DNA of 64,000 nucleotides, from assembly GCA_008638205.1 (NCBI GenBank), contig VTPO01000001.1:62001-126000 (forward strand), in the 5' to 3' direction. A program made the position numbers and the translations under genes. Positions 1 to 10,333 of this stretch are shown piece by piece; positions within the stretch are counted from its first letter, which is position 1; each line of letters begins with the position of its first letter. The notes under the pieces were generated by a model that saw only the letters and a list, made by a program, of their open reading frames with translations, searched no databases and was not told where the DNA came from. Source of the DNA: Pelagibacteraceae bacterium (GTDB lineage: Bacteria > Pseudomonadota > Alphaproteobacteria > Pelagibacterales > Pelagibacteraceae).

Positions 1-2478
1 TCCCACAACTCCAATACTGGTAGCTAATTTTTTTGTTTGTTTTTTTACTTCATTAATTATTTCTTCAGAAAGAGAGTAGGGTGGTATGCAGCAAGCAGAA
101 TCGCCAGAATGAATACCCGCTTCCTCTATGTGTTCCATGACACCTGAAACAAAAACATTCTCTCCATCGCAAATAGCATCCACATCCACTTCAATTGCAT
201 CATTCAAAAAGCGGTCTAATAAAACTGGATTATTTCCTGAAACCTTTACAGCTTCTTGAATATATCTTGTTAGCTGCTCATCGTCATGAATGATTTCCAT
301 GGCTCTTCCACCTAGAACGTATGAAGGTCTAATTACGAGAGGGTACTTAATTTTTTTTGCAATTTCAAAAGCTTCCTCTTTAGATCTAGCCAAGCCATTC
401 TCAGCTTGTTTCAAGCCAAGTTGGTTTATTAAATTACTAAATCTTTCTCTATCCTCAGTGAGATCAATAGAATCTAGGGGGGTTCCAAGGATTGGGTAGC
501 CATTATCGTGAATGGCTTTTGCCAATTTCAAAGGAGTCTGACCGCCAAACTGAACAATCACTCCTTTTAATTTTCCTTTTGAGCTTTCCTTCTTTAAAAT
601 TTCCAAAACAAATTCTTCAATCAGTGGCTCAAAATAAAGCCTATCGCTAGTATCATAATCAGTAGATACCGTTTCTGGATTGCAATTAATCATAATTGTT
701 TCGTAGTCCAGTTCACTTAATGCATAACTTGCCTGACAACAGCAGTAATCAAATTCAATTCCTTGCCCTATTCTGTTAGGACCACCACCAATAATTACTA
801 CTTTTTCTTTTTCAGTGGGATTAGATTCACAATCATTGGAGTCATCAATGCCGGTATCATATGTTGAATACATATAGGGAGTTTGAGAATCAAACTCAGC
901 AGCACATGTATCAACTTTTTTATAGACAGGAACAATTCCCAACTTATTTCTTTTTACAACAATTTCAGTTAGGGGCTTGTTGGTTAATATAGATATCTGC
1001 TTATCGCTAAAGCCAGAGGATTTAATAAATTTAAAAAAACCTTTGTTTTCTAGAGCATCAGATTTTTTTATCTCTTTTTCAATATCAACAATTTCCTTAA
1101 CTTGCTTTAAAAACCAAGGGTCAATTTTAGTTATTGTGTGTATCTCTTCTGCTGAAAAGCTCATTCTAAAAGCTTCTGCCACATAAAGTATTTTTTGAGG
1201 AATGTTTTCAGCAAGCTTTTTTTTCAAATCCTCTTTATTGATAGAAAAAGAATCTAAACCATCTAACCCCACCTCTAAGGAGACCAGTGCTTTTTGCAAA
1301 GATTCTTTAAAATTTCTTCCAATGGCCATTGTTTCACCAACAGATTTCATAGCAGTGCCAAGCTCTGCTTTTGATTTTTGGAATTTTTCAAATGCAAATC
1401 TGGGTATTTTAGTTACAACATAATCAATGGTTGGCTCAAATGATGCTGGAGTGTTTCCGGTGATGTCATTTGTGATTTCATCAAGAGTATAGCCAATAGC
1501 TAACTTTGCAGCTACTTTTGCTATTGGAAAACCAGTGGCCTTAGAAGCAAGCGCAGAAGATCGAGATACCCTTGGATTCATTTCGATTACAATCATTCTT
1601 CCATCTTTAGGATTAATTGCAAATTGAACATTCGAACCTCCTGTTTCGACTCCTATTTTTCTCAAACAACTAATAGATGCATTTCTCATTACTTGATATT
1701 CTTTGTCAGTTAAAGTTAAGGCAGGAGCAACTGTCATAGAGTCACCAGTGTGAATACCCATCGGGTCTACATTTTCAATGCTGCAAATAATGATACAATT
1801 ATCTTTGTTATCTCGAACGACTTCCATTTCAAACTCTTTCCAACCTACCAAAGACTCTTCTACAAGAACTTCATGAGTTGGAGATAAGGAGAGTCCATTT
1901 TTTAATATTTTTAAGTATTCTTCTTCTGTATTTGCAACTCCTCCACCAGTTCCACCCAAGGTAAAAGAAGGTCTAATAATTACAGGAAGATTTATTTCTT
2001 CTAAAATTTTTTTAGCTTGGTCAAAAGAAGTGCAAATTGCTGATCTTGCAGATTCCAAACCTATTTCATTCATGTGTTTTTTGAATTTCTGTCTGTCCTC
2101 CGCTTTGTCAATCGCTTCTGCATTGGCTCCAATAAGCTCAATATTGTATTTTTTCAGTATGCCTTTTTTGTGCAGTAACATTGCTGCATTTAAACCTGTC
2201 TGGCCTCCCATAGTTGGTAGGATTGCATCTGGCTTTTCTATTCTAATAATTTCTTCTAAAATTTCAGTTGTAATTGGTTCTATATAAGTTTTATCAGCAA
2301 CATTTGGATCGGTCATAATAGTTGCTGGATTAGAATTAATTAAAATAACTTTATAGCCCTCCTCTTTCAGTGCTTTACATGCCTGAGTTCCAGAGTAGTC
2401 AAATTCACAAGCCTGCCCAATAACAATCGGTCCGGCTCCAATAATTAATATGGTTTTAAGGTCAGTTCTTTTTGGCAT
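1..2478 (-). CDS. carB: Carbamoyl-phosphate synthase large subunit (C-terminus beyond window)
   Basis: Makes carbamoyl phosphate from bicarbonate, ATP and ammonia supplied by CarA, for pyrimidine and arginine synthesis in the cytoplasm. The minus-strand frame opens with ATG at 2478 ([17 protein letters not shown]) and stays open to position 1, giving 826 codons of the roughly 1070 usual for CarB. The early residues carry the typical [11 protein letters not shown] and [10 protein letters not shown] segments of the first ATP-grasp half. The start overlaps the carA stop by 17 bp, so the two are co-transcribed and probably translationally coupled. The end that is missing holds the rest of the second ATP-grasp half and the allosteric domain. 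Identification is firm; only the 3' end is unseen. Confidence 0.96.
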   Translation of the reverse strand, partial: MPKRTDLKTILIIGAGPIVIGQACEFDYSGTQACKALKEEGYKVILINSNPATIMTDPNVADKTYIEPITTEILEEIIRIEKPDAILPTMGGQTGLNAAMLLHKKGILKKYNIELIGANAEAIDKAEDRQKFKKHMNEIGLESARSAICTSFDQAKKILEEINLPVIIRPSFTLGGTGGGVANTEEEYLKILKNGLSLSPTHEVLVEESLVGWKEFEMEVVRDNKDNCIIICSIENVDPMGIHTGDSMTVAPALTLTDKEYQVMRNASISCLRKIGVETGGSNVQFAINPKDGRMIVIEMNPRVSRSSALASKATGFPIAKVAAKLAIGYTLDEITNDITGNTPASFEPTIDYVVTKIPRFAFEKFQKSKAELGTAMKSVGETMAIGRNFKESLQKALVSLEVGLDGLDSFSINKEDLKKKLAENIPQKILYVAEAFRMSFSAEEIHTITKIDPWFLKQVKEIVDIEKEIKKSDALENKGFFKFIKSSGFSDKQISILTNKPLTEIVVKRNKLGIVPVYKKVDTCAAEFDSQTPYMYSTYDTGIDDSNDCESNPTEKEKVVIIGGGPNRIGQGIEFDYCCCQASYALSELDYETIMINCNPETVSTDYDTSDRLYFEPLIEEFVLEILKKESSKGKLKGVIVQFGGQTPLKLAKAIHDNGYPILGTPLDSIDLTEDRERFSNLINQLGLKQAENGLARSKEEAFEIAKKIKYPLVIRPSYVLGGRAMEIIHDDEQLTRYIQEAVKVSGNNPVLLDRFLNDAIEVDVDAICDGENVFVSGVMEHIEEAGIHSGDSACCIPPYSLSEEIINEVKKQTKKLATSIGVVG

Positions 2479-3655
2479 TAGATTTTATAACTTTTATAAA
2501 TTGTTTGAATAAGTAATTACTATCATGAGGTCCTGGACTTGCTTCTGGATGATATTGCACAGAGAAAGCAGATTTATCATTGCAAGAAATCCCTTCAATG
2601 CTTCCATCAAATAAAGATACATGAGTTATATCTATGTCTTTAGGTAAAGTTGATTGGTCAATTTCAAAACCATGATTTTGTGAGGTGATTTCTACTTTTT
2701 CAGTAAGTAAGTTTTTAACAGGATGATTTGCGCCCCTGTGACCTTGGTGCATCTTTTTAGTTGTGCAACCTAGTGCGTGACCAAGCAATTGATGCCCCAA
2801 ACAAATCCCAAAAATAGGAATTTGTTTCTCTAGTATTTTTTGGATACAATTTTTAGCAAATATAGATGTTGCAGCTGGATCTCCTGGACCATTTGATAAA
2901 AAAATACCATCCGGATTTAATTTTTCAATTAATTCAAAAGAACTATCAGCAGGAACAACGGTTATTTTGCAGCCTAGGTTAGAAAAATTTCTTAAAATAT
3001 TTTTTTTAACCCCATAATCAATTGCCACAACATGAACTAAGTGCTTGTTATTTTTGTTGTACCCGTTTTGTTTGTCCCAAAGAGCCGCATCCTCCCATTG
3101 GTAGGGTTTTTTGCAACAAACCTTTAATGTTAAGTCCAACCCCTTTAACCCTCCCCACTGTTTGCACTGCTCTAAATAAAAATCTTTCTTATTGGAATTA
3201 GATTTGTCGTGCACAATAGTCCCTTTCATGGAGCCTTTTTTTCTAATTAAGTTAGTTAGTGCCCTTGTGTCTATTCCTGAAATTCCAACAATGTTATTTT
3301 TTTTAAGCCAAACATTCAAATTTTCCAAAGATCGATAGTTAGATGGATCTGTAATTTCTTTTCCAAAAACTACTCCTTTTAACCATATTTTGTCAGATTC
3401 AATATCTTCCAAGTTAGTGCCAACATTTCCAATATGGGGGAAAGTAAAATTAATAATTTGATCTGAATAGGAAGGGTCTGTGATAATTTCTTGGTAACCA
3501 GTCATTGATGTATTAAAACAAACTTCACCAACTGCATGCGATTCTGCCCCCAGTCCAAAACCTCTAAAAGTGGTTCCGTCTTCTAAAACTAAAATACCTG
3601 TGGATTGTTGATTATATAAATATTCTGATTCTGCCGTTATTTCTTTATTTAACAA
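2462..3655 (-). CDS. carA: Carbamoyl-phosphate synthase small (glutaminase) subunit
   Basis: Hydrolyses glutamine and channels ammonia to CarB. The 397-residue protein has the CarA N-terminal domain (about 20-160) and a class I glutamine amidotransferase domain. The nucleophile is Cys285 in [10 protein letters not shown], and His369/Glu371 lie in [10 protein letters not shown]. The only usable start in this frame is TTG at 3655, because the next in-frame ATG is about 50 codons inside the conserved domain and an upstream ATG is in another frame. Length fits the family (about 380-400). carA is the first gene of a carAB operon divergent from yqeY-dnaG-rpoD, an arrangement I recall from other alphaproteobacteria. 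Function is certain; the exact start is less so. Confidence 0.95.
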   Translation of the reverse strand: MLNKEITAESEYLYNQQSTGILVLEDGTTFRGFGLGAESHAVGEVCFNTSMTGYQEIITDPSYSDQIINFTFPHIGNVGTNLEDIESDKIWLKGVVFGKEITDPSNYRSLENLNVWLKKNNIVGISGIDTRALTNLIRKKGSMKGTIVHDKSNSNKKDFYLEQCKQWGGLKGLDLTLKVCCKKPYQWEDAALWDKQNGYNKNNKHLVHVVAIDYGVKKNILRNFSNLGCKITVVPADSSFELIEKLNPDGIFLSNGPGDPAATSIFAKNCIQKILEKQIPIFGICLGHQLLGHALGCTTKKMHQGHRGANHPVKNLLTEKVEITSQNHGFEIDQSTLPKDIDITHVSLFDGSIEGISCNDKSAFSVQYHPEASPGPHDSNYLFKQFIKVIKSNAKKN

Positions 3656-3722
3656 AAATACAACTCATAGGTTAAAGAATCATTTGTGTAAAAAAAACTT
3701 TGGCGGAACATATGAAAAAGAC

Positions 3723-3751
3723 TTAAACTCGTCAAGCAACTAAAGTAGAAT
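3723..3751 (+). promoter_or_regulatory. Putative sigma-70 promoter for yqeY-dnaG-rpoD
   Basis: TTAAAC at 3723-3728 and TAGAAT at 3746-3751 are separated by exactly 17 bp, and the predicted transcription start lies about 10 bp before the yqeY ATG at 3769. The -10 box matches the consensus at 5 of 6 bases; the -35 box is weak. It sits in the only gap between carA and yqeY. By-eye call, without experimental support. Confidence 0.35.
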
Positions 3752-3768
3752 AGTGTATAAAAATTCCA

Positions 3769-4230
3769 ATGTCAGAAATATTTAAAAAAATAAACCTATC
3801 TTTGAACGAAGCAATAAAGTCAAAAAACTCCGACCGAGTTTTAACCCTTAGATCCATAGTGTCTCAAAAAAAAGATAAAGAAATTGAGCTGAGAACAGGA
3901 GATCAAAAAGAAATCTTAGATACTGATATCACAAATATTTTGAACAAAATGATGAAACAAAGAAAAGAGTCCATTGAAATGTATGAAAAAGGTGGAAGAC
4001 AAGATTTGATAGAAAAAGAAAAGTCAGAAATTGCAATTATAAAAGAATTTTTACCAGAACAGATGAGCGATGATGAGGTTACAAAAGCTTGCAATCAAGC
4101 TATTTTAGATTCTTCTGCGCAAAGCATCAAAGACATGGGAAAAGTAATGACGGTTTTAAAAAGTAAGTATTTAGGAAAAATGGACTTTGCAAAAGCAGGA
4201 AAGATTTTAAAAGAACAGCTGCAAGGATAA
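3769..4230 (+). CDS. yqeY: GatB/YqeY domain protein
   Basis: A 153-residue YqeY-family protein, resembling the C-terminal tail domain of the amidotransferase subunit GatB, which binds tRNA. The free-standing protein's role is not firmly established. Seen here are the typical helical start (MSEIFKKINLSLNEAIKSKN), the central KQRKESIEMYEKGGR segment and the EKSEIAIIKEFLPEQMSDDE motif that marks the family. Length is normal for the family. Its last base is the first base of the dnaG ATG, so translation of dnaG is likely coupled to it. The yqeY-dnaG-rpoD order is a common form of the macromolecular synthesis operon. Confidence 0.92.
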   Translation: MSEIFKKINLSLNEAIKSKNSDRVLTLRSIVSQKKDKEIELRTGDQKEILDTDITNILNKMMKQRKESIEMYEKGGRQDLIEKEKSEIAIIKEFLPEQMSDDEVTKACNQAILDSSAQSIKDMGKVMTVLKSKYLGKMDFAKAGKILKEQLQG

Positions 4231-5987
4231 TGAAGTATCCAAAATCATATCTTGAAGAAATTACACAAAGACTAAAAGTATCAGATATTGTTGGGTCTAC
4301 AGTTAAGCTAACGAAGAGAGGCAAGGAATTTGTAGGATTGTCTCCGTTCACCAATGAAAAAACACCTTCCTTTACAGTTAATGATGAAAAAGGTTTTTAT
4401 CATTGTTTCAGTAGTGGTGAGCATGGAGGTATTTTTGACTTTTTAATAAAAATTGAAAAGCTTACTTTTGGTGACGCAGTTAGAAGATTGGCTTCCAAAG
4501 CAGGAATGTCAGAATATAAGTTTTCAAAATTAGATGTGGAAACTGAAAAAAAAGTAAAACGATCTGAAAAAATTTTTCAATTATTTTTTAATTATTGTCA
4601 CAAAAATATTTTTACAGAAGAAAATAAAAGTCATTTAGATTATCTATTAAATAGATCTTTAAAAAAAGCTACTATAGAAAATTTTCAATTAGGTTTTTGT
4701 GATGATGGCAATCGTGCAAGTAATCATTTTTTAAAACTTGGATATCACGAAAAGGAATTGATTGAGACAGGGTTGTTTTATTTACACGAGCAAAAAAATA
4801 TTTTAATTCCAAGATTTAAAAATAGAATTATTTTTCCTATTAAGAATTTATTTGGAGAGTTTATTGGTTGTGGCGGAAGAACAGTACTGTCTTCAGTTCC
4901 AGCAAAATATATCAATTCTCCAGAAACTATTTTTTTTAAAAAAGGAAATAACCTATACAATTTTAATAATGCTAAAAGTGAAAATAAAAATACAGATTAT
5001 CTTTTGATCGTTGAGGGTTATATGGATGTAGTTAGCCTATACAACCATGATATCAAGAATGTGTGTGCATCCCTGGGAACTGCCATTACTGATAACCAAA
5101 TAAACCTAGCATGGAGAAATTTTAAAAATATTATTATTTGCTTTGATGGAGATAAGAGTGGTTTTGCTGCTGCTTACCGCGCAGCGGAAAAACTTATCAA
5201 AATATCAAAAGCAAATCACACAGTTTCATTTATGATCATGCCCCAAGGTCTAGATCCAGATGACTATGTTGGTAAGTTTGGAAAAGATGGCTTTAACAGT
5301 TTAGTTAAGAAAAAAAAAGATATTACAGAATTTATATTTGAATATACTACTAAGCAGCTACATGATTACAGCGCCTCCTCACTTGCAGATTTAGAAAAAA
5401 GACTAATGGATATTGCAGATACAATTGAAGATGTGATTATCAAAAAGTACTATAAAGGATTTTTTAAAAATAAAATTTTTGAAAATTTAATTAAAAAAAA
5501 TAAAAATAATCTCAATAAGTTTCAGATCTCTAACAAGTTTGATATTGATAGACTGGAGATGTCGGAACTGGAAGTGAAGGAATTTTCTTTATGTCAGTTA
5601 TTAATTAAATTTCCCAAATTGTTGGAAAAAAATATAGAAAGAATATCAGAAATAGACCTCAGCTTAGAGCTTACTAAAAAAATCCGTACCACTCTTCTGG
5701 ATATTTCTCTCAATAGAGATAATTGCAATTATGAAAAAATCAAAGAAATTTTGCTTGGTGCTAACATTCAAAATATAGGCACTTTTTTGAAATTTGTGGA
5801 TGCAAACTCCTTTATGACTAATGTCGATGCTGATACTTTTGTAAACTTAATTGAAGACTACGAGCTACAATTAAAGAAAATTCAAAAAGATAAGAAAATA
5901 GAGGAGTTGGAAAAATCATTTTCTTCTAATATGAGCGAACAGGCTTTAGATGAGCTAATTTCGCTAAAAAACAGTAATAATTTATAG
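4230..5987 (+). CDS. dnaG: DNA primase
   Basis: Synthesises RNA primers at the replication fork. The 585-residue protein has the N-terminal CHC2 zinc-finger fold (about 1-95), a catalytic core with TOPRIM motifs LLIVEGYMDVVSLY and IIICFDGDKSG, and a C-terminal helicase-binding region. In the zinc-finger stretch GLSPFTNEKTPSFTV...YHCFSSGEHGG, three of the four usual ligands are replaced: Ser38 for Cys, Thr41 for His and Ser62 for Cys, while Cys59 remains. The finger therefore probably folds without zinc. I recall similar degenerate versions in some alphaproteobacteria. The gene follows yqeY with a 1-bp overlap and precedes rpoD by 51 bp. Identity is secure. Confidence 0.96.
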   Translation: MKYPKSYLEEITQRLKVSDIVGSTVKLTKRGKEFVGLSPFTNEKTPSFTVNDEKGFYHCFSSGEHGGIFDFLIKIEKLTFGDAVRRLASKAGMSEYKFSKLDVETEKKVKRSEKIFQLFFNYCHKNIFTEENKSHLDYLLNRSLKKATIENFQLGFCDDGNRASNHFLKLGYHEKELIETGLFYLHEQKNILIPRFKNRIIFPIKNLFGEFIGCGGRTVLSSVPAKYINSPETIFFKKGNNLYNFNNAKSENKNTDYLLIVEGYMDVVSLYNHDIKNVCASLGTAITDNQINLAWRNFKNIIICFDGDKSGFAAAYRAAEKLIKISKANHTVSFMIMPQGLDPDDYVGKFGKDGFNSLVKKKKDITEFIFEYTTKQLHDYSASSLADLEKRLMDIADTIEDVIIKKYYKGFFKNKIFENLIKKNKNNLNKFQISNKFDIDRLEMSELEVKEFSLCQLLIKFPKLLEKNIERISEIDLSLELTKKIRTTLLDISLNRDNCNYEKIKEILLGANIQNIGTFLKFVDANSFMTNVDADTFVNLIEDYELQLKKIQKDKKIEELEKSFSSNMSEQALDELISLKNSNNL

Positions 5988-6038
5988 ATTTATCTTTTCA
6001 AATTTTGAAAAAAAAATATAAGTTCCCAAAGGAAAAAC

Positions 6039-7904
6039 GTGGAAAAATTAATATCCAAATCATTTGAACGACTAATGGAAAAAGGCCTTAGCAGGGGCTT
6101 TATTACCTATGAGGAATTGCAAAAATCTTTAGGAAAAAGAAATGCAAATGTTGAAAGTTTAGAAAAATCTGTTTTACATATATTCGATCAAGCAATTTGT
6201 TTTGTTAAAAAGAAATCTGATTTTAAAGTTAAAAAATTAGAATCTGAGATATCCAAGCAGCCAAAAAATCAAGATAGAAGCGATGACCCTATTAGAATGT
6301 ATCTTCGTGAAATGGGTGGAGTGGAGTTATTATCCAGAGAGGGTGAGATTGCAATTGCAAAAAGAATAGAGTCTGGAAAATATGTAATGGTAAGCTCTTT
6401 ATCAGAAAGTCCAGTTACAGCTAAAAAAATATTTGAGTGGGAAGAAAGACTAATCAATAACGAAATGTTAGTGAGGGATATTATTGATCTTGATACTAAT
6501 TTTTTAGATGACGATAAATTAAAAAAATCAATTAAAGAAAAAAAAGAAAAAGAAGAAAAGTTAAAGAAAAAAGAATCTAAGGAAAAAGGTGAGGAAACTA
6601 ATGACACAACTGCTGATATTGTAGATGATGATGACGAATTTAATATTTCATTAGCTTCTTTAGAGATTGAACTAAAGCCAAAGATCTTAGAAACTTTTAA
6701 AAATATTTCAAAAAATTATAGAAAATTAATAGCCTATCAAGAAGAGAGCTTGCAATGCATATTGAGCGGTCAAAAATTTTCCGACAGTAAGAAGAAAAAT
6801 TACGAAAAAATTAAAAAAGAAATCATGGAAGAGATGCTTGGTTTGCAATTTAATCAAGTAACTCAAGAAGATCTAGTCGCTTTGAATTATAATGAAAATA
6901 AAAAAGCAATCAATCTAGATGGGGATTTAATGCGTGCGGCTCTAAAATATGGAATTTCAAGAGATGATTTTATTAAATTTTATGTTGGCAACGAGCTAAA
7001 TCCTAATTTTGAATCTTTTTTAAGTGGAGATAAAAATTGGTCTAAATTTTTTAAGAACGAACAAAAATTATTTAAGGTATCAAGAGAAAAACTTACGGAG
7101 TTAAGTAAAAATATTGGAATTTCTATTTCAGATTTTAAAATTTTAGTAAATAAAATTAAAAAAGGTGAAAGAGAGTCGAGAATTGCAAAGAAAGAAATGA
7201 TCGAGGCCAATTTGAGATTGGTGATTTCTATTGCAAAAAAATATACTAATCGTGGGCTTCAATTTTTAGACTTAATTCAAGAGGGAAATATTGGTTTAAT
7301 GAAAGCCGTTGATAAATTTGAGTATAGAAGAGGGTATAAATTTTCAACTTACGCAACTTGGTGGATTAGACAGGCAATAACAAGATCTATTGCTGATCAG
7401 GCAAGAACAATTAGAATTCCAGTCCACATGATAGAAACAATTAATAAAATTGTAAGAACTTCTAGACAAATGATGAGTGAGTATGGAAGAGAGCCTACCC
7501 CTGAAGAGCTATCTAAAAAATTAGCCATGCCTTTGGAAAAAGTTAGAAAAGTTCTTAAAATTGCAAAAGAGCCAATTTCATTAGAAACTCCAGTGGGAGA
7601 TGAAGACGATAGTAGCTTAGGAGATTTTATTGAGGATACTAATGCTTTAATTCCTGTGGATGCAGCAATTCAAACAGGGTTAAAAAATTCAACCACAAAA
7701 GTTTTGGCATCTCTTACACCAAGAGAAGAGAGGGTATTGAGAATGAGATTTGGTATTGGAATGAATACTGACCACACCTTGGAAGAGGTTGGGCAGCAGT
7801 TCTCTGTTACCCGAGAGCGAATTAGACAAATTGAAGCCAAAGCTCTCAGAAAACTTAAGCATCCAAGTAGATCAAGACAGTTAAAAAGTTTTTTAGACAA
7901 TTAA
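6039..7904 (+). CDS. rpoD: Housekeeping RNA polymerase sigma-70 factor
   Basis: Directs RNA polymerase to -35/-10 promoters. The 621-residue protein carries region 1.1 (about 1-60), region 1.2 starting at [16 protein letters not shown], the group-1 non-conserved region, and regions 2-4. Region 2 includes the -10 recognition segment [15 protein letters not shown] and region 4 ends in the helix-turn-helix [17 protein letters not shown]. The start is GTG at 6039, preceded by a purine-rich AAAGGAAAAAC. Residues about 165-200 are a lysine/glutamate- and aspartate-rich stretch, probably an unstructured linker in the non-conserved region. It closes the yqeY-dnaG-rpoD operon. Confidence 0.97.
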   Translation: MEKLISKSFERLMEKGLSRGFITYEELQKSLGKRNANVESLEKSVLHIFDQAICFVKKKSDFKVKKLESEISKQPKNQDRSDDPIRMYLREMGGVELLSREGEIAIAKRIESGKYVMVSSLSESPVTAKKIFEWEERLINNEMLVRDIIDLDTNFLDDDKLKKSIKEKKEKEEKLKKKESKEKGEETNDTTADIVDDDDEFNISLASLEIELKPKILETFKNISKNYRKLIAYQEESLQCILSGQKFSDSKKKNYEKIKKEIMEEMLGLQFNQVTQEDLVALNYNENKKAINLDGDLMRAALKYGISRDDFIKFYVGNELNPNFESFLSGDKNWSKFFKNEQKLFKVSREKLTELSKNIGISISDFKILVNKIKKGERESRIAKKEMIEANLRLVISIAKKYTNRGLQFLDLIQEGNIGLMKAVDKFEYRRGYKFSTYATWWIRQAITRSIADQARTIRIPVHMIETINKIVRTSRQMMSEYGREPTPEELSKKLAMPLEKVRKVLKIAKEPISLETPVGDEDDSSLGDFIEDTNALIPVDAAIQTGLKNSTTKVLASLTPREERVLRMRFGIGMNTDHTLEEVGQQFSVTRERIRQIEAKALRKLKHPSRSRQLKSFLDN

Positions 7905-7945
7905 TCTATTTTTCTTTTTTTTAAGAGGTGGTATAAAAAATTTAA

Positions 7946-8022
7946 GGGCCTGTAGCTCAGTTGGTTAGAGCCCCCCGCTCATAACGGGGTTGTCCGGGGT
8001 TCAAATCCCTGCGGGCCCACCA
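7946..8022 (+). tRNA. tRNA with CAU anticodon, probably tRNA-Ile2 (lysidine type)
   Basis: A complete cloverleaf: acceptor GGGCCTG pairs with CGGGCCC; the D arm is GTAGCTCAGTTGG; the anticodon stem CCCCG/CGGGG encloses loop CTCATAA with anticodon CAT at 7980-7982. The T arm is CGGGG-TTCAAAT-CCCTG, and CCA is encoded at 8020-8022. G1-C72 is paired, so it is not the initiator tRNA. C4-G69 and C5-G68 match positions known to be read by the lysidine synthetase TilS in tRNA-Ile2 rather than elongator tRNA-Met, so I favour an AUA-decoding isoleucine tRNA. It lies between rpoD and a DMT transporter that starts 6 nt after the CCA. Confidence 0.9.
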
Positions 8023-8028
8023 AAATTC

Positions 8029-8931
8029 ATGAAGAAACCTAATTTTCAAAGCTATTTATTACTTTTTATTCTTGCCGCCATATGGGGGTCAGCTTTTTTT
8101 AATTACAAAATTGTCCTAATAAGTTTTGATATTTTTATCTTAGCTTCTGGAAGGCTGTTTTTTGCGAGTATATTTTCAGTTACTGTCTCAGTTTTTTTTT
8201 TAAGCTCTGTAAAATTAAAAGATTTTTATTCCAAAGATTTTTATTGGTTCTTGTTAATTGGTCTAATAAATTACGCTATTCCTTTTGTATTTATCGCAAT
8301 TGGTATTGATAAAATGAGCAGTGGATTGGCAGCATTACTTATGTCAGCTGGACCTTTTTACGCGATCATCCTGTCCCATTTTCTCACGGATGACAAGTTT
8401 AATAGATTTAAATTTATAGGAACTTGCATTGGTTTTTTGAGTGTTTCAATTTTAGTCTATGACCAAATCTATATTACTGAAAATACTAATTTAATTTCTG
8501 TTTTGTTTGTGATGGGCGCATCATTTTTTTATATTATTGGAGGTTTGATCATAAAAAAAATTACTACTAGATATAACAATGAAACCATAACCTGTTTTTC
8601 CATGATATGGGCAACTTTATTATTAGCTCCACTTACTTTTTATTTTAACCCCAATTTAATTGGAATGACATTTCATATAGAAAGTTTTTATAGCCTAATT
8701 TATCTGGGAATTGTTTCGACTGCGATTGCTTTTTACATAAGAGCAAAACTAATTATTAACAATGGATTAGTATTTATGTCCCAAGTTTCATTGCTGCTAC
8801 CAATTTTTGGTGTTTTTTTTAGCTATCTTTTTTTAAAAGAAGCATTTTACCCAAGCATGGCAATCTCATTAGTATTTTTGATTATGGGTCTATTTATTTT
8901 GCAAAAAGGATATAAAAAAAATAAGCCTTAG
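8029..8931 (+). CDS. EamA/DMT-family inner-membrane transporter
   Basis: A 300-residue membrane protein with about ten hydrophobic segments arranged as two EamA repeats. The first begins at YLLLFILAAIWGSAFFNYK, the second around ISVLFVMGASFFYIIGG. Such proteins export or import amino acids, nucleobases or other metabolites; the substrate cannot be read from sequence. The frame extends back to a TTG inside the tRNA, but ATG 8029 is the sensible start because it places the first membrane helix at the normal distance from the N-terminus. No ribosome binding site is possible outside the tRNA. The 3' end overlaps the convergent mlaC by 4 bp. Confidence 0.85.
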   Translation: MKKPNFQSYLLLFILAAIWGSAFFNYKIVLISFDIFILASGRLFFASIFSVTVSVFFLSSVKLKDFYSKDFYWFLLIGLINYAIPFVFIAIGIDKMSSGLAALLMSAGPFYAIILSHFLTDDKFNRFKFIGTCIGFLSVSILVYDQIYITENTNLISVLFVMGASFFYIIGGLIIKKITTRYNNETITCFSMIWATLLLAPLTFYFNPNLIGMTFHIESFYSLIYLGIVSTAIAFYIRAKLIINNGLVFMSQVSLLLPIFGVFFSYLFLKEAFYPSMAISLVFLIMGLFILQKGYKKNKP

Positions 8932-9518
8932 TTATTGGTAATATATTCATTTAGACTTTGAATCAGTCCTTCAAACTTTTTATTAGCAATGATGGAAGCA
9001 AACTCTTCTCTTTGGGTTCTGGCCAGGCTCAATCCTTCCACAACTAAGTCTCGAATGATTAAATTACCATCCACTAAAAAAACTCTCCAATCAACCGCAA
9101 TTTCTTGCTTATCTTTTAATGATACAATTTTAGAATTAACCAGAACATAGTTATCGCTAATTTTTTTAGAACCGGTTATTTTTACTTCTTGGTCTGAGTA
9201 GTCCTTTAGTTTATTGGATAAGTTTTTAGAAAAAAAAACTTTAAAAGTAGAGACAAATTGAGAAATTTGTTTATCAGACAGGTTTTTCCTTTCCTGACCA
9301 AGAGTGTATTTTGCCAAACCTGCCACATCAACTGTATTGAGGGCTAATTTTTCTAACTGTTTCCTTTTATCCTTATCACTTATAGCCTTATCAAGAATGA
9401 TTTTTTTTGCATTCTGAGTTGTTTCTAAAATAAAATTCTCAGCATTTTTTTCAAAAGCAAAACTGGTACTTGAGAAAAATACAATTAAAGCTAATGATAG
9501 TACAATTTTTTTTATCAT
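8928..9518 (-). CDS. mlaC: MlaC-type periplasmic phospholipid-binding protein
   Basis: In the Mla system, MlaC carries phospholipids through the periplasm between outer-membrane MlaA and the inner-membrane MlaFEDB transporter. The 196-residue protein has a signal peptide (MIKKIVLSLALIVFFSSTSFA). The mature part matches the MlaC/Ttg2D pattern: LALNTVDVAGLAKYTLG, the FVSTFKVFFSKNLSNKL segment, VDWRVFLVDGNLIIRDLVVEGLSL, and the REEFASII tail. It lies 19 bp downstream of mlaA on the same strand, so the two are co-expressed. The inner-membrane components are not in this window. Confidence 0.9.
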   Translation of the reverse strand: MIKKIVLSLALIVFFSSTSFAFEKNAENFILETTQNAKKIILDKAISDKDKRKQLEKLALNTVDVAGLAKYTLGQERKNLSDKQISQFVSTFKVFFSKNLSNKLKDYSDQEVKITGSKKISDNYVLVNSKIVSLKDKQEIAVDWRVFLVDGNLIIRDLVVEGLSLARTQREEFASIIANKKFEGLIQSLNEYITNN

Positions 9519-9537
9519 GTATTTTTAAATTAGTTTT

Positions 9538-10272
9538 TTATTTAAAATTTTTCCACTCATCTTCTGATCCGGATGAATTGGAAATAAGATTTTCTCTTTT
9601 TTGTAAGTATAAACTTCTAACAGTAGAGTATAAATCTACAGAATTTTTTTCTAAGGTTTCAAAATTTTTTAAATTTCTTGCTCTAAAGTCAACGTTATCA
9701 AATCCTCTTTCCACGTAATAAGTGCTATCTCCAAAATTATTGTCTAAAACTGTTTGGTCACCAACTGTTGTTAAGTAAAAAGGGTCAAGTAAAGTGTTAG
9801 CAACTTTTCCTGCAGCATCTCTAATTGTAGTTGGACCAAATACAGGAAGCATTAGATAACAACCATTTCCCACACCCCAGAAGCCCAAAGTTTGCCCATA
9901 GTCTTCTTGGTCAAGTTTTTTAAATCCTAATTTTTCAGCTGGGTCAAATATCCCCAAAATTCCAACCGTTGTATTTATTAAAAACCTTCCACTGTCATTG
10001 TAAAAATTTTTAAAATTTCCTTGCAATAAGTGATTTGGAATAGTTACAGTGTGCGAAACATTAGACGTCACGTTTCTTACACCTTTTTGAATTGTATTTG
10101 GAAGGTATGAGTATCCTTTTGCAACTGGTTTAAATATGGCTCTGTCTAGTCCTTGATTAAAAGAAAAAACCCCCCTATTGATTTTTTCAAAACAGTCTTT
10201 TGTTTCTGCAAAAGAAGCAGTTGCAGACGTGAGAATAAAAGCTGATAATAGTAATTGAATTAAAAATTTCAT
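9538..10272 (-). CDS. mlaA: MlaA/VacJ-family outer-membrane lipid-asymmetry protein
   Basis: Removes mislocalised phospholipid from the outer leaflet of the outer membrane and passes it to MlaC. The 244-residue protein shows the MlaA core: INRGVFSFNQGLDRAIFKPVA, GRFLINTTVGILGIFDPA, EDYGQTLGFWGVGNGCYLML and PFYLTTV. It has a cleavable signal peptide ending in ASFA, but no lipobox cysteine follows the hydrophobic stretch. The protein may therefore not be lipidated, unlike the E. coli VacJ lipoprotein. It is the first gene of a mlaA-mlaC pair and is divergent from the amidase gene, 61 bp away. Confidence 0.9.
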   Translation of the reverse strand: MKFLIQLLLSAFILTSATASFAETKDCFEKINRGVFSFNQGLDRAIFKPVAKGYSYLPNTIQKGVRNVTSNVSHTVTIPNHLLQGNFKNFYNDSGRFLINTTVGILGIFDPAEKLGFKKLDQEDYGQTLGFWGVGNGCYLMLPVFGPTTIRDAAGKVANTLLDPFYLTTVGDQTVLDNNFGDSTYYVERGFDNVDFRARNLKNFETLEKNSVDLYSTVRSLYLQKRENLISNSSGSEDEWKNFK

Positions 10273-10333
10273 TTTTTCTTTAGTTTTTTATCTATATAGT
10301 TACTTATAAAATAATTTAAACATATAAATTATT

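Noticed and set aside
290-2287. Plus-strand reading frames of 69-85 codons opposite the first gene
   Set aside because: They lie wholly within the open minus-strand carB frame, which encodes a clear ATP-grasp protein; they show no recognisable domain.
7990-8028. Extended transporter start at TTG inside the tRNA
   Set aside because: The added residues are simply the translated tRNA 3' half; ATG 8029 gives the expected N-terminus.
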